Shown here: piece by piece, positions 45,001 to 57,060 of the stretch | Position numbering within the stretch: the stretch's first letter is position 1 | Layout: each line of letters opens with the position of its first letter | NCBI RefSeq assembly: GCF_964340395.1 | Contig: NC_135561.1 | Coordinates: 21,314,486 to 21,378,485, forward strand | DNA: 64,000 nt | Direction: 5' to 3' | Source of the DNA: Glandiceps talaboti | Lineage: Eukaryota > Hemichordata > Enteropneusta > Spengelidae | The notes under the pieces: generated by a model | Told to the model about the DNA's origin: nothing | Databases searched by the model: none | What the model saw: the letters and a program-made list of their open reading frames with translations, nothing else | Program-made: the position numbers and the translations under genes

Positions 45001-47321
45001 GTGGACGATAATATTTTGTAGCTGAAAAACAATTTGATATTTATCAATGGCAAATATTTCATATATGTACTTGTTATCCTAATATATAAGTGGCACAATT
45101 GAAAGATAAGAACAATCTATCACAAGGAAAGAATATTTAGAATTACAAAATGTACCGTTGAACACTTTCAAGTTTTCAATAAAAGTCTAAAAAAAAACCC
45201 ATACATTTTAGCCATTTTAAACTGAAAACTTCAAAACGAGCGAATGTGTGTGTGTGTGTTGGGGGGGGGGGGGGGTGTCTGAAGTAAACTATGTGTAGTC
45301 TTATGTGTAGTCTGAGGGAATGTAGTTATTTTATCCTACATGTACATCTGTTCATGTCACCCTAAATCAAACTGTATCAATAATGGTTACTGATATAACA
45401 CTTCACAACAACTGTAAGTTACATTCAGGTAAATGCTGATGATGTATGTGTATCCAGGGGGTCACAGTTTAAATATATCCAGGAAGTGGACATATCCAGG
45501 GGTGCCACTCCATGCACATCCAGGGGGTGCCACTCCATTCCTGATTGTAACAGTCACATTTTAAGATCAACAAATAATGACATCTTGAAATCCAGTCCAT
45601 AATATTAGTAAGCAAAGAAACTAGTAAAACCTCATTAGTTATAATAGACTATTTTTTCTTAATGAATGTGAAATATCTTGCAGTAAAAGAATCAAAAGAA
45701 TTGCATATAACAATCCACATTTCACGTATTTTGAAACTATTAGTTATAGCAAACTACATGTAACATAGAATCTTTATGATACACAATTATGCAAAATTAA
45801 TATGCAGGTTTACATAAAATATAAAACCTTTATCTTAGCGTTATGGCATCCCAATATGAGATATAAACATGATAACATGGCAATATCATGTTAATAAAAC
45901 ATTCAAAGGTATTCTGGGAATGGTATTAATGTTACACATAACTATGTGATACATTTAAACATAGATATCGCTAAGTTCCCTTCTTTGAATAAAATATTCT
46001 GGTTCACATTGTACATTGTACTGACTTGAAAATATGTTGAACATAGATTGATATGTAATTACTAACGCTTCCTATCTGTATGTGTTATATGTTTAACATA
46101 GTATGTTTAATTTAACATGAAAATATTAATGTAGATGTCATAAAAGTACAAGAACACATTATGTAAAAATCAGTTTACACAAATATTTCTCATCAACTAG
46201 ATGAAAAATGAGCAATCTTAACAAGTATGTTTAACATAAAACATATCTATGTGTCATTGTATGTCTACATTAACATGTTTCGTATTGTATATTTGCTAAC
46301 AGAACAATTAATGTATTATGGTAACATATATTTCCTATCCATGGGATGGGTAATGTATAAAATGGTATGTTAAACATAGATGTTATGTATGTCTTTACAT
46401 AATGTTGAATGTGCATCACATGATAGAACCTTGTCATGTATGTGTGCCATTGAGGCATATTTGGGGTATTTAAATGAATGCAGTCACTGCCAGTGTTCTC
46501 TGTGGTAGAACTTTCATAAGCATAGCATGTGTATATCTACTGCTACATGTAGAAGTTCTTATTACATATAACCAAAAATGAAAATTTCATAAAAAATAAA
46601 CAATTATGCGTTCACATGCTTTCTAGTACATGGAAAGATGGCAATCTCTTTTGCATGTAGTATGCAATTATTTCTTCAGTTTTGCACTGCATGTACATGA
46701 AAATAATCAAATACAGTGTATTCAAATTATACATTGAGAAGTATTTGTCTATATATACATAGTATATATATCCTACAGACATCATTCTATTGAGGTATAG
46801 ACATAATGCATTCTAACATTCATACCGTACCTGTCGTTACTCATTAACTACTTATTATACAAATCTGAGTACATACATGTATCTATCTGTGTACTGATAT
46901 ATTAAACCATTTTACTTACTTATTATAAAATTCACATTATGTACTAAATTTTTTAACTTTCAATAAAACCTAGCACTTGAAATCTAAGTGAAAATCTGGC
47001 AGTGATACAACAATTCAGCTGAGACGATAAGAGTGGTTGACAAGCAGTGAATAACACCATTTCATGAAATGATAGGTATAATTTATGAAGTGAATTAAAT
47101 ACAGCATCCTATTCTGTGTTTGTACAAAGGATGCAGTCCCTGATAAAGTGACTGTGGTAAATAAAAAGAATCCATTCAATATGAATGATATACATATACA
47201 TGTACATGTAGGACGAATCCTTACATGTACTTTATTGTGTACAAATGCCTGTGAAATCCTTTTCAATTTTTTAGGTGTCATTCATCTGTAGTTGTCTTAT
47301 AGAATTATATAGTTGAATTAT
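42066..47321. other. Intergenic; no gene seen
   Basis: AT-rich sequence with frames under 110 codons. It contains one foldback element (43756-44030), a short triple GACCTCTATTT repeat near 43602-43636, and a TG/G-run near 45246-45275. It lies downstream of the sulfotransferase gene. Confidence 0.5.
43756..44030. mobile_element. Foldback (MITE-like) element, copy 1
   Basis: Two arms of about 105 bp (43756-43861 and 43924-44030) are inverted copies of each other with a 62-bp centre. Arms contain ATTGGGTATTTA, TTTTTAATTT.ACAAAACAA and AATATGAAATAACATATA. No transposase frame is present, so it would be non-autonomous. Confidence 0.75.
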
Positions 47322-47750
47322 GATATCATCACATTCGGGGATATAAATGTATATGGGATGATGTCATCTGACTTTTACCTACATGTACATGATGTCACCT
47401 AATCTACAACTACACAGATTTGTATGATGTCATCACATTAGGGGATATACATGTATATGGGATGATGTCATCTGACTTTTACCTACATGTACATGATGTC
47501 ACCTAATATACAACTACACAGATTTGTATGATGTCATCACATTAGGGGATATACATGTATATGGGATGATGTCATCTGACTTTTACCTACATGTACATGA
47601 TGTCACCTAATCTACAACTACACAGATTTGTATGATGTCATCACATTAGGGGATATACATGTATATGGGATGATGTCATCTGACTTTTACCTACATGTAC
47701 ATGATGTCACCTAATATACAACTACACAGATTTGTATGATGTCATCTGAT
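47322..47750. repeat. 104-bp minisatellite, four copies
   Basis: Anchor GGGGATATA recurs at 47337, 47441, 47545 and 47649. Each unit has two TGATGTCATC words and a CTACATGTACATGATGTCA. Looser related repeats (TCTCATAGAACTACATGTAC) follow at 47860-48030. Confidence 0.92.
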
Positions 47751-48532
47751 CTGACGGCAGTGCATGTATATAGATGTATATGATGTCATCTCTTACAATG
47801 TATACAACTACACATATTTCTATGATGTCATCTCTAGGGACATGTATGATGTCATCTCATAGAACTATCATCTCATAGATCAACACTGATGAGATGATTC
47901 TCATAGAACTACATGTACACAGGTGTGTATGTCAAATCAGAGAGTGTCATCTCATAGAAGTACATGTACACAGGTGTGTATGTCAGATCAGAGAGTGTCA
48001 TCTCATAGAACTACACAGATGAGATGATACCACTTCATAGAACTGCATTGAACACACTACTAAATGTATCAACATTTTGTACATTTTCAGCTCAATGGAA
48101 TGAAACTAGATTTCACAAAATTAAATGACCTAGGTATATATTATGCTGTATGACAACTGGTTTTTAAAAACAACACAAAAAAACTCTGGTATGTCCTGAG
48201 AAATAAACTGAAATAAAATGTGTCATTACATCCGATTTTTATAAACTTATAAACTATATAACTATAATTCTAAGATAAATACTTGTAATAACATAGTTCT
48301 ATATTATATAATGTGCTCAAAAGTTATACAGTACAATGACACATCATATTACGACACCAACATGGCTAAATTTAGTGGAATGGAAATTTTGATCGCATTT
48401 ATATGAACAATAATTTGCCTCAAATAATGGCGACCTATGCATAAAACAAAATTTATAAATGAGGTCAAATTATGTCACATTTCTGACAAAAACATATTAA
48501 CATTTGATTCATCAATCAAACACCTCTTATTT
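47751..48532. other. No gene seen; repeat-derived and AT-rich
   Basis: Diverged continuation of the 104-bp repeat motifs (TGATGTCATCTC, ACATGTACACAGGTGTGTATGTCA twice), then AT-rich sequence. Confidence 0.5.
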
Positions 48533-48538
48533 TTTATT
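48533..48538 (-). terminator. Polyadenylation signal, sulfotransferase gene
   Basis: AATAAA on the minus strand about 480 bp beyond the TGA stop; the nearest canonical signal I found. Confidence 0.45.
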
Positions 48539-49014
48539 GCAATGAGGAAGGAAGGACTCAAAGGTGATGGCAATGTGGGAATTGTCTGCTATTCAATTTG
48601 AGGGAAACTACAAAACTGACATTATACACCCCCAAGTTACCATTCATTGGCTGTTTGATACAACATGCAGAAACCAATAAGAAACTGCACACACTACACT
48701 TTAAGATAGCAAGATTGAATGAATAGAGCTTCTTGCCAACGAAATATGCACACTTCAAATACAGACATCCAAGTATTGGCGCCTGTGGGTTGATGTCTAG
48801 TTGCATTACATTTGAATGGATTATTTGATAATAGACTGTAGCAAGAAATTGTAATCTTGCTGTCTTAGTGTACAATATGCAGTATTTCTTTTTGGTTTCT
48901 GTGTGGTTGTAGCAAACAGAGCTGGTGAACTGTGACTTGAAAAGGGCTATAGTAATCTACTGTACCTGATAAAGATTCACCTCCATGAGGCAATTTGATA
49001 ACACCTGGTTTTAC

Positions 49015-50073
49015 TCATGGCCAATCAAATTGTCGGCCAATGAGTTCTTCAAATTGTTTGTTATATGGTCGATAATAGTTTCTGAGTTGTTCGAGAACTT
49101 TTAGATCAACTTCTGGGTGTTTTCGTCCTTTAGACATCTGTAGGCACGTTCTCGTAACACCATCTGTCATACAGTAAAATCCCCTGGTTTTGTTATAATA
49201 AAAATTGCTTCTTGTGATAATATTACGAAGTTCAAGAAAATCTTCAACTTTTTGAAGTTCTCCTGCAGGATCAGTAACAATTTGACCACCATCAACAACG
49301 TGAATCTGATCGGAAGGAAAAACTTCAAACCATCTCTTCATGTAATCGATGTACACACTTCTTTTAACACTCTTGAAATTCATATTCACTTGTCCATCCC
49401 GTATGGCAAGTTCCTCAAATGAGCCATAGGGTATATTGCGCTTGACCATGTTGAGGGACGTATGTACGTATTGTGAAATGGCTCGTTCAGTAGGGTCCCG
49501 AACAATAACAAGAATCTTCATTCCCGGATTTAATGCATATATACGTTTAGGCGTATGTATAGAATCACAATATCCAGGAGTCTTTTCGATTGTTATCTGG
49601 TTTGGAAATGACAATGGCATTTGATGACGATACCACTCATAACCTCTGGAGTAATTTTCATCCAGATCAAAAAAATGAACCTCGCGCTGCGCTATTTTCA
49701 CATCAGGGTGTAAATTCAGCATTTTTAACAGAGCGCCAGTGCCACTCTTTTGGACTCCGATAATTAGCGCTTTTGGAAGACGCCTATGCAGTCCTGGTCC
49801 TTGAGAATTTGAAAGAGAGAGAGCCTTACGTGTAGGTGATAAAGCCTCCTGATTAGGCACATTCTGTTCTACAGTCCGTAAGTTTGTGATTTCCACAACA
49901 TTCTCATCCAGGCACTCTTTCTTTTTGGTTAAATTGTAGACCTTGCCAGCAACAGCAAGACTCAGGAAGACAACAATGAGAAGTCCTGCGATAACCTTCT
50001 TACTTAGGAATGATTTCTTCTTTGCTTGGGATAATTGTTTTTCAATCAAATAATCTTCCTTCATGGTGTACAT
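49015..50073 (-). CDS. Heparan sulfate glucosamine 3-O-sulfotransferase (HS3ST1/5-like)
   Basis: The complete 352-codon single-exon frame fits the family's usual 300-400 residues. It transfers sulfate from PAPS to the 3-OH of glucosamine in heparan sulfate, in the Golgi lumen. Residues 1-26 are a Lys-rich cytosolic tail, 27-43 one membrane helix, then a stem and the catalytic domain from about 98. The 5'-phosphosulfate loop is GVQKSGTGALL with Lys109; the catalytic Glu131 is in REVHFFD; the 3'-phosphate site is RDPTERAIS (Arg192, Ser200); FYC...TC (Cys301, Cys310) matches the conserved disulfide. N-glycosylation sites include N47-L-T and N294-K-T. The domain matches the HS3ST1/HS3ST5 class better than the longer HS3ST2/3/4/6 group; the membrane anchor is HS3ST5-like. 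An ACCACAG acceptor 14 bp before the ATG suggests an upstream non-coding exon. Confidence 0.93.
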   Translation of the reverse strand: MYTMKEDYLIEKQLSQAKKKSFLSKKVIAGLLIVVFLSLAVAGKVYNLTKKKECLDENVVEITNLRTVEQNVPNQEALSPTRKALSLSNSQGPGLHRRLPKALIIGVQKSGTGALLKMLNLHPDVKIAQREVHFFDLDENYSRGYEWYRHQMPLSFPNQITIEKTPGYCDSIHTPKRIYALNPGMKILVIVRDPTERAISQYVHTSLNMVKRNIPYGSFEELAIRDGQVNMNFKSVKRSVYIDYMKRWFEVFPSDQIHVVDGGQIVTDPAGELQKVEDFLELRNIITRSNFYYNKTRGFYCMTDGVTRTCLQMSKGRKHPEVDLKVLEQLRNYYRPYNKQFEELIGRQFDWP

Positions 50074-50515
50074 ATAGTTACATATACCTGTGGTGGCAAA
50101 GACAAAAACATTAACATCAAATGAAAGACAACTTGAACTTAAAATTGAAGTCCAACATCAAGTCTGGCAGAGTTGTAGAAAAAGTTCAAAAGAATAATCC
50201 AAATTACTCCATATGGTATGGTGCCTCAAATCATACAAATCCAAGACAATGTAATGCAAGCAATGGGCTTTAATTCATATATATCATATTGCCCAATACA
50301 CCTTTTTTCAGATTTAATCTATTAGTCAAATATTGCAAACTATGATTGTGAAAGATACAGCGAGTTTCTGTTGGCCATCCCGTTCAACAATTCTAATCCC
50401 ATCAGTTACTAAGCCACACCCTACCATGGTACAAATATCCATACATGTACATGTACATCCATACTTTTGTACATACATGTACATGTACATACACATACAC
50501 TTAACATACATGCAT

Positions 50516-50517
<2 letters not shown>

Positions 50518-50588
<71 letters not shown>
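50518..50588. repeat. CA dinucleotide microsatellite
   Basis: About 35 uninterrupted CA units. Confidence 0.95.
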
Positions 50589-50589
<1 letters not shown>

Positions 50590-51983
50590 TGTATACACAC
50601 ACGTTATATGGTTAACCATGTATGAATTCCATCAGATACAATAAATGTCAAATCTGACAACTTGAATCTGGTAGACAATGACCTGCTTACTAGCTTTCAC
50701 AATAACATGGACAGCCACCATTAAAACACACACAATGTAGATCTACAATGGCAGGGGCAACATGAAATGACGATACTCATTCCTTCCGTAGTCAAATAGA
50801 AATCAAAATTTTCATTGGTGAGTGTTGGGAGGAACTGATACATCATCCCATTACAGAAACACCTCAGTGCAAGACTTGTTCTTTACACAGCCACTGTGAC
50901 TAATTCAATTTTACAAATACACATGTACTGTAGTAAGAACGAATAAATATTGATATAGCAGTTAGGACTTCTGATGAGGACATCTACATCATGTACGAAT
51001 CTAAACCAGACCTTACCTACAAATGCAGAGAAGAATTATCATTGACTGTTCTTTGTGGTTATACAATGTACAGTGTTGTTGTACCTTCAACTCCTCCTCA
51101 GAGTGGTCCTATACATGTATTGATGACACAATACATGTATGTACATTGAAGTGTGTGGCTATTTTGGGGAGAGAAACCGTACGCTGTCTGAGAGGAAAAC
51201 ACTCTTACTACAGAGTCGGCAATGTGTCCGTCATGTTAATGTTTCAATGATAATAGAGAGAGTAGATTGTCCATTTCCACTTTCCGCTCATTTGGCTAAG
51301 TGCCAAGAACCAACCTAAGTGCATAACACAAATAGCATTTTCTTTCTGATAAGACAGTGTTGTAAGTACTACAATTATGATCATGGCACCAGTGAGTACA
51401 TACAGTAACCAATCGCTGACAACACGCACTGCTACATACACTGTAGCACTGTCTATGATGTTACTATGGCAACACTCTTAATGAGGTGTAGAGATATTGT
51501 GTTTTACATGGGCATATAGTACTTAATAATTTTAATCTTCAGCATAAGTATATTTTGATAACAGATTTTGATACTAAAAATATATTTTGAAACTTAGAAC
51601 ACTACTGTATGCATCAGGTCTTGTTTTCATTCTAACGGTTCTCTACAATACCTACACTTAAAATGAGAAATATTTCATACATGAAGACAATAATGAATAA
51701 TTTTGTAAATGTAATAGAAAGCAAAGATGTCAAATATGATTTACAAGATATTTTTAGCATTAGTTTTGAACTTTGCATGTAAATTGATAATTATACCTTT
51801 AGAATATATTTTAGCTAAATAAGACTTCTCCAAATTATATTATATGCAATTCAATGACAAAGCAAGACTGCAAATGGATTTTTCTATTTTTTCTTCTTCT
51901 AGAATGACTGTTGACAAGTCCAAATTTGAATTTACAATAACCATGGTGAACTGAATACATTGTACATCAATGTTATGAAGTAT

Positions 51984-52130
51984 ACTGTGATGCAGTACAT
52001 TTACATACATATACACTGTACATGATGCAGTACATACTGTACATGATGCAGTACATACATGTACATACAAGTAATGATGTGTACATGATGCAGTACATAC
52101 TGTACATGATGCAGTACATATATATACATA
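51984..52130. repeat. Short tandem repeat with GATGCAGTACATAC core
   Basis: GATGCAGTACAT recurs five times at irregular 27-60 bp spacing, alternating with ACTGTACAT. The repeated Cys-Thr-Ala-Ser peptide frames are artefacts. Confidence 0.8.
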
Positions 52131-55100
52131 CATTTGTATACACAATATTACTCTCCATATTTGGTTGAATATTTGAGTTGTCATAACACATGCCAATACA
52201 TGTAGTTGATACAGGATCAAGTGGACAAATACACATGTACATGTACATTTTATTCAGCAATGTTCTGACTTTGATTACAACTTGAGTTTTGTTAAGATAA
52301 CATAGAATTGAAACACAAATGTTTAGAATTAAAGATTACACAATATCTGTTTTAAGATATATAGATATCATATTGACTTTGATCTTTGACAAATTAATAG
52401 GTGACTAAAGGACACATTGTTACATAGCTAATGTTTTTGATGTAAATCATTGATAATTGCATAATTGGATAAATGTGAGAGGTGGTGGTGGTGGCTACAC
52501 TGGGGTGGTTTGTGGTGACGGTTTCCAAAGCACTTCAATGTAAACAGTAGTACAACAGGATTCTACTATAATATTGGTGAGGACCTCACTAAAACAACAG
52601 AGGACCTCTGCTAGATTTTACATGTACCTGAAAATGTACCCCCCCCCCCCCCCACTAATACCTCACCAGCATGCAGCATGGCTTAGTAACAAGGATCGAA
52701 AGTTATTGATACCTTAGTAATAGTATATACACATGCAGAGTTAGACTCAGCATTATCACATAAACATAAACCAGTGAGAAATTCTTTATCTGTATTATGT
52801 TTCATGGCAGAAAGGAAATGCAAACATACATGTAGTTTTTTTTTGTAGCTACAAATATATGCCTATGGACATAATAATGTATATCAGACTAAAGAACATC
52901 CTCACATAAATAGTCTCAAAGAACCATTTTTGGCACAAAATGCATTACTTCAAAAATTGTAAAACTTCCCCACATTTACTCATCTTATCACCATTCCTCT
53001 GTGCTAAGATTGGAACATTTGCTAATAGCCCAGTATATTCCTAACACACAAAACTCTCATGGTGTGGTGACTTCTAGTTGACCTCTGACAGTATCAGTTT
53101 ACATGTGGGCATACTTCCTTCCTAACCTGACCCCAATTACCAACAATTTAACCTTTGATTTCAAACAGTCATTTAAAGAACATGACTGTCATGTTAAACC
53201 ACCCATTATTAGACCCCTACATCTCTTTTGATTCCTTTTTAGTAGCACAAAACACAGTCTTTCTTAGCAACGACTTACAATAGAGATAATGAGAAAATTA
53301 AGCCTTTACTAAGGAGGGAGGAAGCCAAGCAGGATTATCAATAGACAAAAAATGTTGTGAAAAGGCAACACTACCTGTAGTGACTGTAACAGTTGCTTTA
53401 TGTGTTATATAAATGTTTTGTGTTTTTAGTGGGCCAAATGTACATTAGTCTGGATGTCAACATATGGTTTCTAACTAAACCTGTGAGTGGAGGTGTAAAA
53501 TGGTAACAATACAGTAGAGGAACTACACTAAATGTGCAAGTATCACTGTCTGGTTGCAATACAAGAACGTCTGTCATTTAAGAGGAATTGATTTTGTATG
53601 ATTTCATGTTGTATTTCTTTACCTGGTGACATTAATTACAACTATCGCAATACTTGGGGGCAGTAAATACATAAAATACTGTCAGAATTTTGATTTTACA
53701 AGATTTGTTATAGAGACTCTGCAGTTGACTTTCTACCATTTACTTCCCAAGTTCCATACAATTGTACATCCAATGTACATTGTATCCCTGTTTATCAAGT
53801 GAGACTTAAATCTATCACACAAAAGATTGTTGGGAGCAGAAAATACATAAAATCTACTTACATACATGTATGAAGTCCAAAGTATCTTATGTAAAGACTG
53901 TTAAGTTAGATGTATCTACCACTGTCTAAAAATTGTCTATACCTCACTAGATTTCCTTCACTACTGCTGAGGTCCTAATACTAATAGCACAAAATTAAAT
54001 TCAATAATGATATTTGATTGTAAACCTTTAAGCAAACAGAGTTGAGGGAATATAGGTAAACTTGCACACTTACAGCCCTATTAAGTCTATTACATTGTCT
54101 GTACTGAAAATCACTGTGGAAAAAACACCACATTGAAATCATTATGCTCAAAGGAGTTTAGTGAAGTCATAACAACAGTTCTAATGTAAATGTGACTTTG
54201 GATTGACAATGAAACCAATCCTTGATGGCCATCTAGGTACTAATAAATTGACACTACATGCCTGTAGGCAATTAGTTGTATGCACTACTAATTGCATATT
54301 ATTCATATTGTCATTCCCAGTATGAAATTATCTTGTACAATAAATATATTGCAGTACCGTGAAAACTGTTATTTCAATGCTAATCTCTTACAATGAGGTA
54401 CATGTATGTGAGTTGGTTACTCAAATCTATCAATGCCTACTGTTTTGGATTAAATTTTAATCCCCTCCCATGAAAAAAATACACAGTAAATGAATAATTA
54501 ACACAAAAAAACATCTGATTAACATTGACCGTACAAATGTATTGGAAACTGTGGTTTACATGTATACCTAATATTCTGTTTAATATCTTCCCCATGGATG
54601 AGATAAAGAAAACTGACAAGAACCCTCTCCACAAAAAATGCACCAAATTACCAATTACAAACAGATGAATAAATAGCTTTTCAAAATAAAGCAAAATTTT
54701 AGTAAAATATATTAGAAACTATCACTTTTACCCTCATAGTCTCTGTTCATACAGTGCCCCATAATTGAGACTATAGCTGTTATATAATAACTGAGGTGCC
54801 CCCTCTCAACTGAATTACACTGACCATGGCACAACTACTGGCTGTATAAAAGTTCAAGCTGTCTGTCTGGAAAGTGTCAAGATAAAGTGGACTACTCCCA
54901 AGATTAAGAACATGTATAGAGTGTAAACATCTTTGTATTCCAACAACAGGGGAGACATTCACCTAGGAAGGGTACATTTATACACACATACATTGTACAT
55001 CATGGTTCTGTCCCCCCCCCCCCCCCCCCCATTTTTGACTCATGTAGACTTTTCACTCTTGATATTTTCAGCAATATGTAGGGCTTTGACCCCTCTTTGA

Positions 55101-55299
55101 ATGCACATACAACTTTGAACCCCATATTTCAAACTTTTTTTTGGACAAGTGTCACACTTTTGACTGCTATTTTCTAGCTGAAATGTATAATTTGAATGTC
55201 TGGCTATACCTATATCCATTACCCAATCAAGTATTCTGAACCACACCAGCACCACCATCACCCCCCCCCCCCCCCCCAATAAAAAACCCCAAAAAAACC

Positions 55300-55300
55300 C

Positions 55301-55344
<44 letters not shown>

Positions 55345-55392
55345 CCCACCACCACCAACAACAACAACAACAACACAACAACAACAACAACA
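55300..55392. repeat. ACA trinucleotide microsatellite
   Basis: ACA units with CCA interruptions, adjacent to a C run. Confidence 0.93.
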
Positions 55393-55934
55393 AAACAAAA
55401 AAGCTTTTCAAGACCAGACATGTACAAGTACAAAAAAATGTACATGGGGCCATTCATTTCCAGTTCTGACACACAAAATAATTTTCAAACTAAGAAATAC
55501 ATTAATTATCACTTTGCTCCATATTCAAAAAAGACTTATACATTGCCCCCTATTTTTTCCTTGATTTTAATTGAGAATGTCTTAGACCAAAACAGAAACA
55601 GTTTATGACTTTTATTTCCTATCAGACACAACTACAACACTGAGAAAACATTGCCCTAGTCTTTTGTAGATTGTTTGCTTCATTATAGTGGCCACTCCTT
55701 GAGGAAGTAATGATTGCAGACACAATCTCCATACCATTATCTAGGTAAAACCCCCATAGGAGTTGACTTCATACATTGTGCATTCTACATGCTTTCTTTA
55801 TTGGCAAACCATCAAGGATTTGTCAATAACACTGTAATCAGAACTTGAAAATACATTTCCCATCACAGTGTAAAGAATCTTGGCACGCTAGGGCATCGTG
55901 AAACCACAAATGAAAGAGAATGTTGTTTGGCTTG

Positions 55935-57060
55935 ACCAAAATCTTACTAGAACTACATTTTATTATGACAAAATCTTTCTAAAACTGCTACATTTTGTCT
56001 GGATTGTTACATGGGGTGATGCATGAAGCAATTCGTTGCATGTGATGAGGCTAGCAACTACATGTACATGTATGATGGAGTGTGTACAATGTACACGAAT
56101 CAATTAGTTGCTTGGTGAGTCGCAACGGCTGTCACAAGTCAAACTGTTGCACATGCGTAGACATAAAAAGGTTATAGGTCATACAGGTAAAGTCTTCAAG
56201 CGGCAGGAACTTGGAAGAAATATTATAAAATTGCTAATATTACCAAATAAAATTACTGAAAACTTGTAGAGATACAAATGTATCGATAGTAAAACTATAT
56301 TCAAATCGAAGTTTGCATACGGTGATGTTGATCTTTAGAAAAATGATGTCCAGCAGAGATCAAGCATTCATAGACATTGTATACAAGTCAAAAGTTATAT
56401 CAAAAATACTTGCTGAAATAGAACACTTTTACTAAAAATATGGTGGCCATGACATTGAATGTCATTTGACACGTGGGTATATGTCAAAGGTTACTGCTTG
56501 CAATGCGATGAGGTGGTTAGTTCCATACATGTACATGTGGCAATTCATGAAGCAACATGAGAAGCAATTTACGATAAGTTGCAGAAAATCCAACATGTCA
56601 GATTCCTTGCGATCCACCTAGTGATATCGCAAGGCCCTGCAATTATGTTCGTACATGAGGCAATTCGTTGGATGTGACGAATTGTTGCTCATCAAGTTGC
56701 CTAGTGTAAATGGGCCTTAAAATCTTACTAAAACTGCTACATTTTATCTACATTGACCCAAATCTTACTAAAACTGCTACATTTTATCTACATTGACCCA
56801 AATCTTACTAAAACTGCTACATTTTATCTGGATTGACCAAAATCTTACTAAAACTGTTACATTTTATCTACATTGACCCAAATCTTACTAAAACTGCTAC
56901 ATTTTATCTTGACTGACCAAAATCTTTAGTATGTAACAAATTCAAAATCTTACTTAAACTGCTTGACCAAAAAGCTCTCTAAAAACTGCTATAATTTTAT
57001 CATCTTGATTGATAAAAATCTTACTAACATTGCTATAATTTATTGTCTGGCTTGATACAA
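55935..57060. repeat. 40-bp minisatellite with degenerate outliers
   Basis: Five clean 40-bp copies at 56721-56920 share AATCTTACTAAAACTG.TAC and ATTTTATCT. Decayed copies precede them at 55935-55990 and follow at 56940-57060; unique sequence separates the first outlier. Confidence 0.85.

Larger units (their letters stand above)
50074..55934. other. Upstream of the sulfotransferase; probable 5' intron, no other gene seen
   Basis: If the acceptor at the ATG is used, the promoter and 5' UTR exon lie somewhere above 50.1 kb, and I could not place them. Microsatellites and C runs (52631-52654, 55012-55031, 55261-55278) are the main features. Frames across them are artefacts. Confidence 0.5.
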
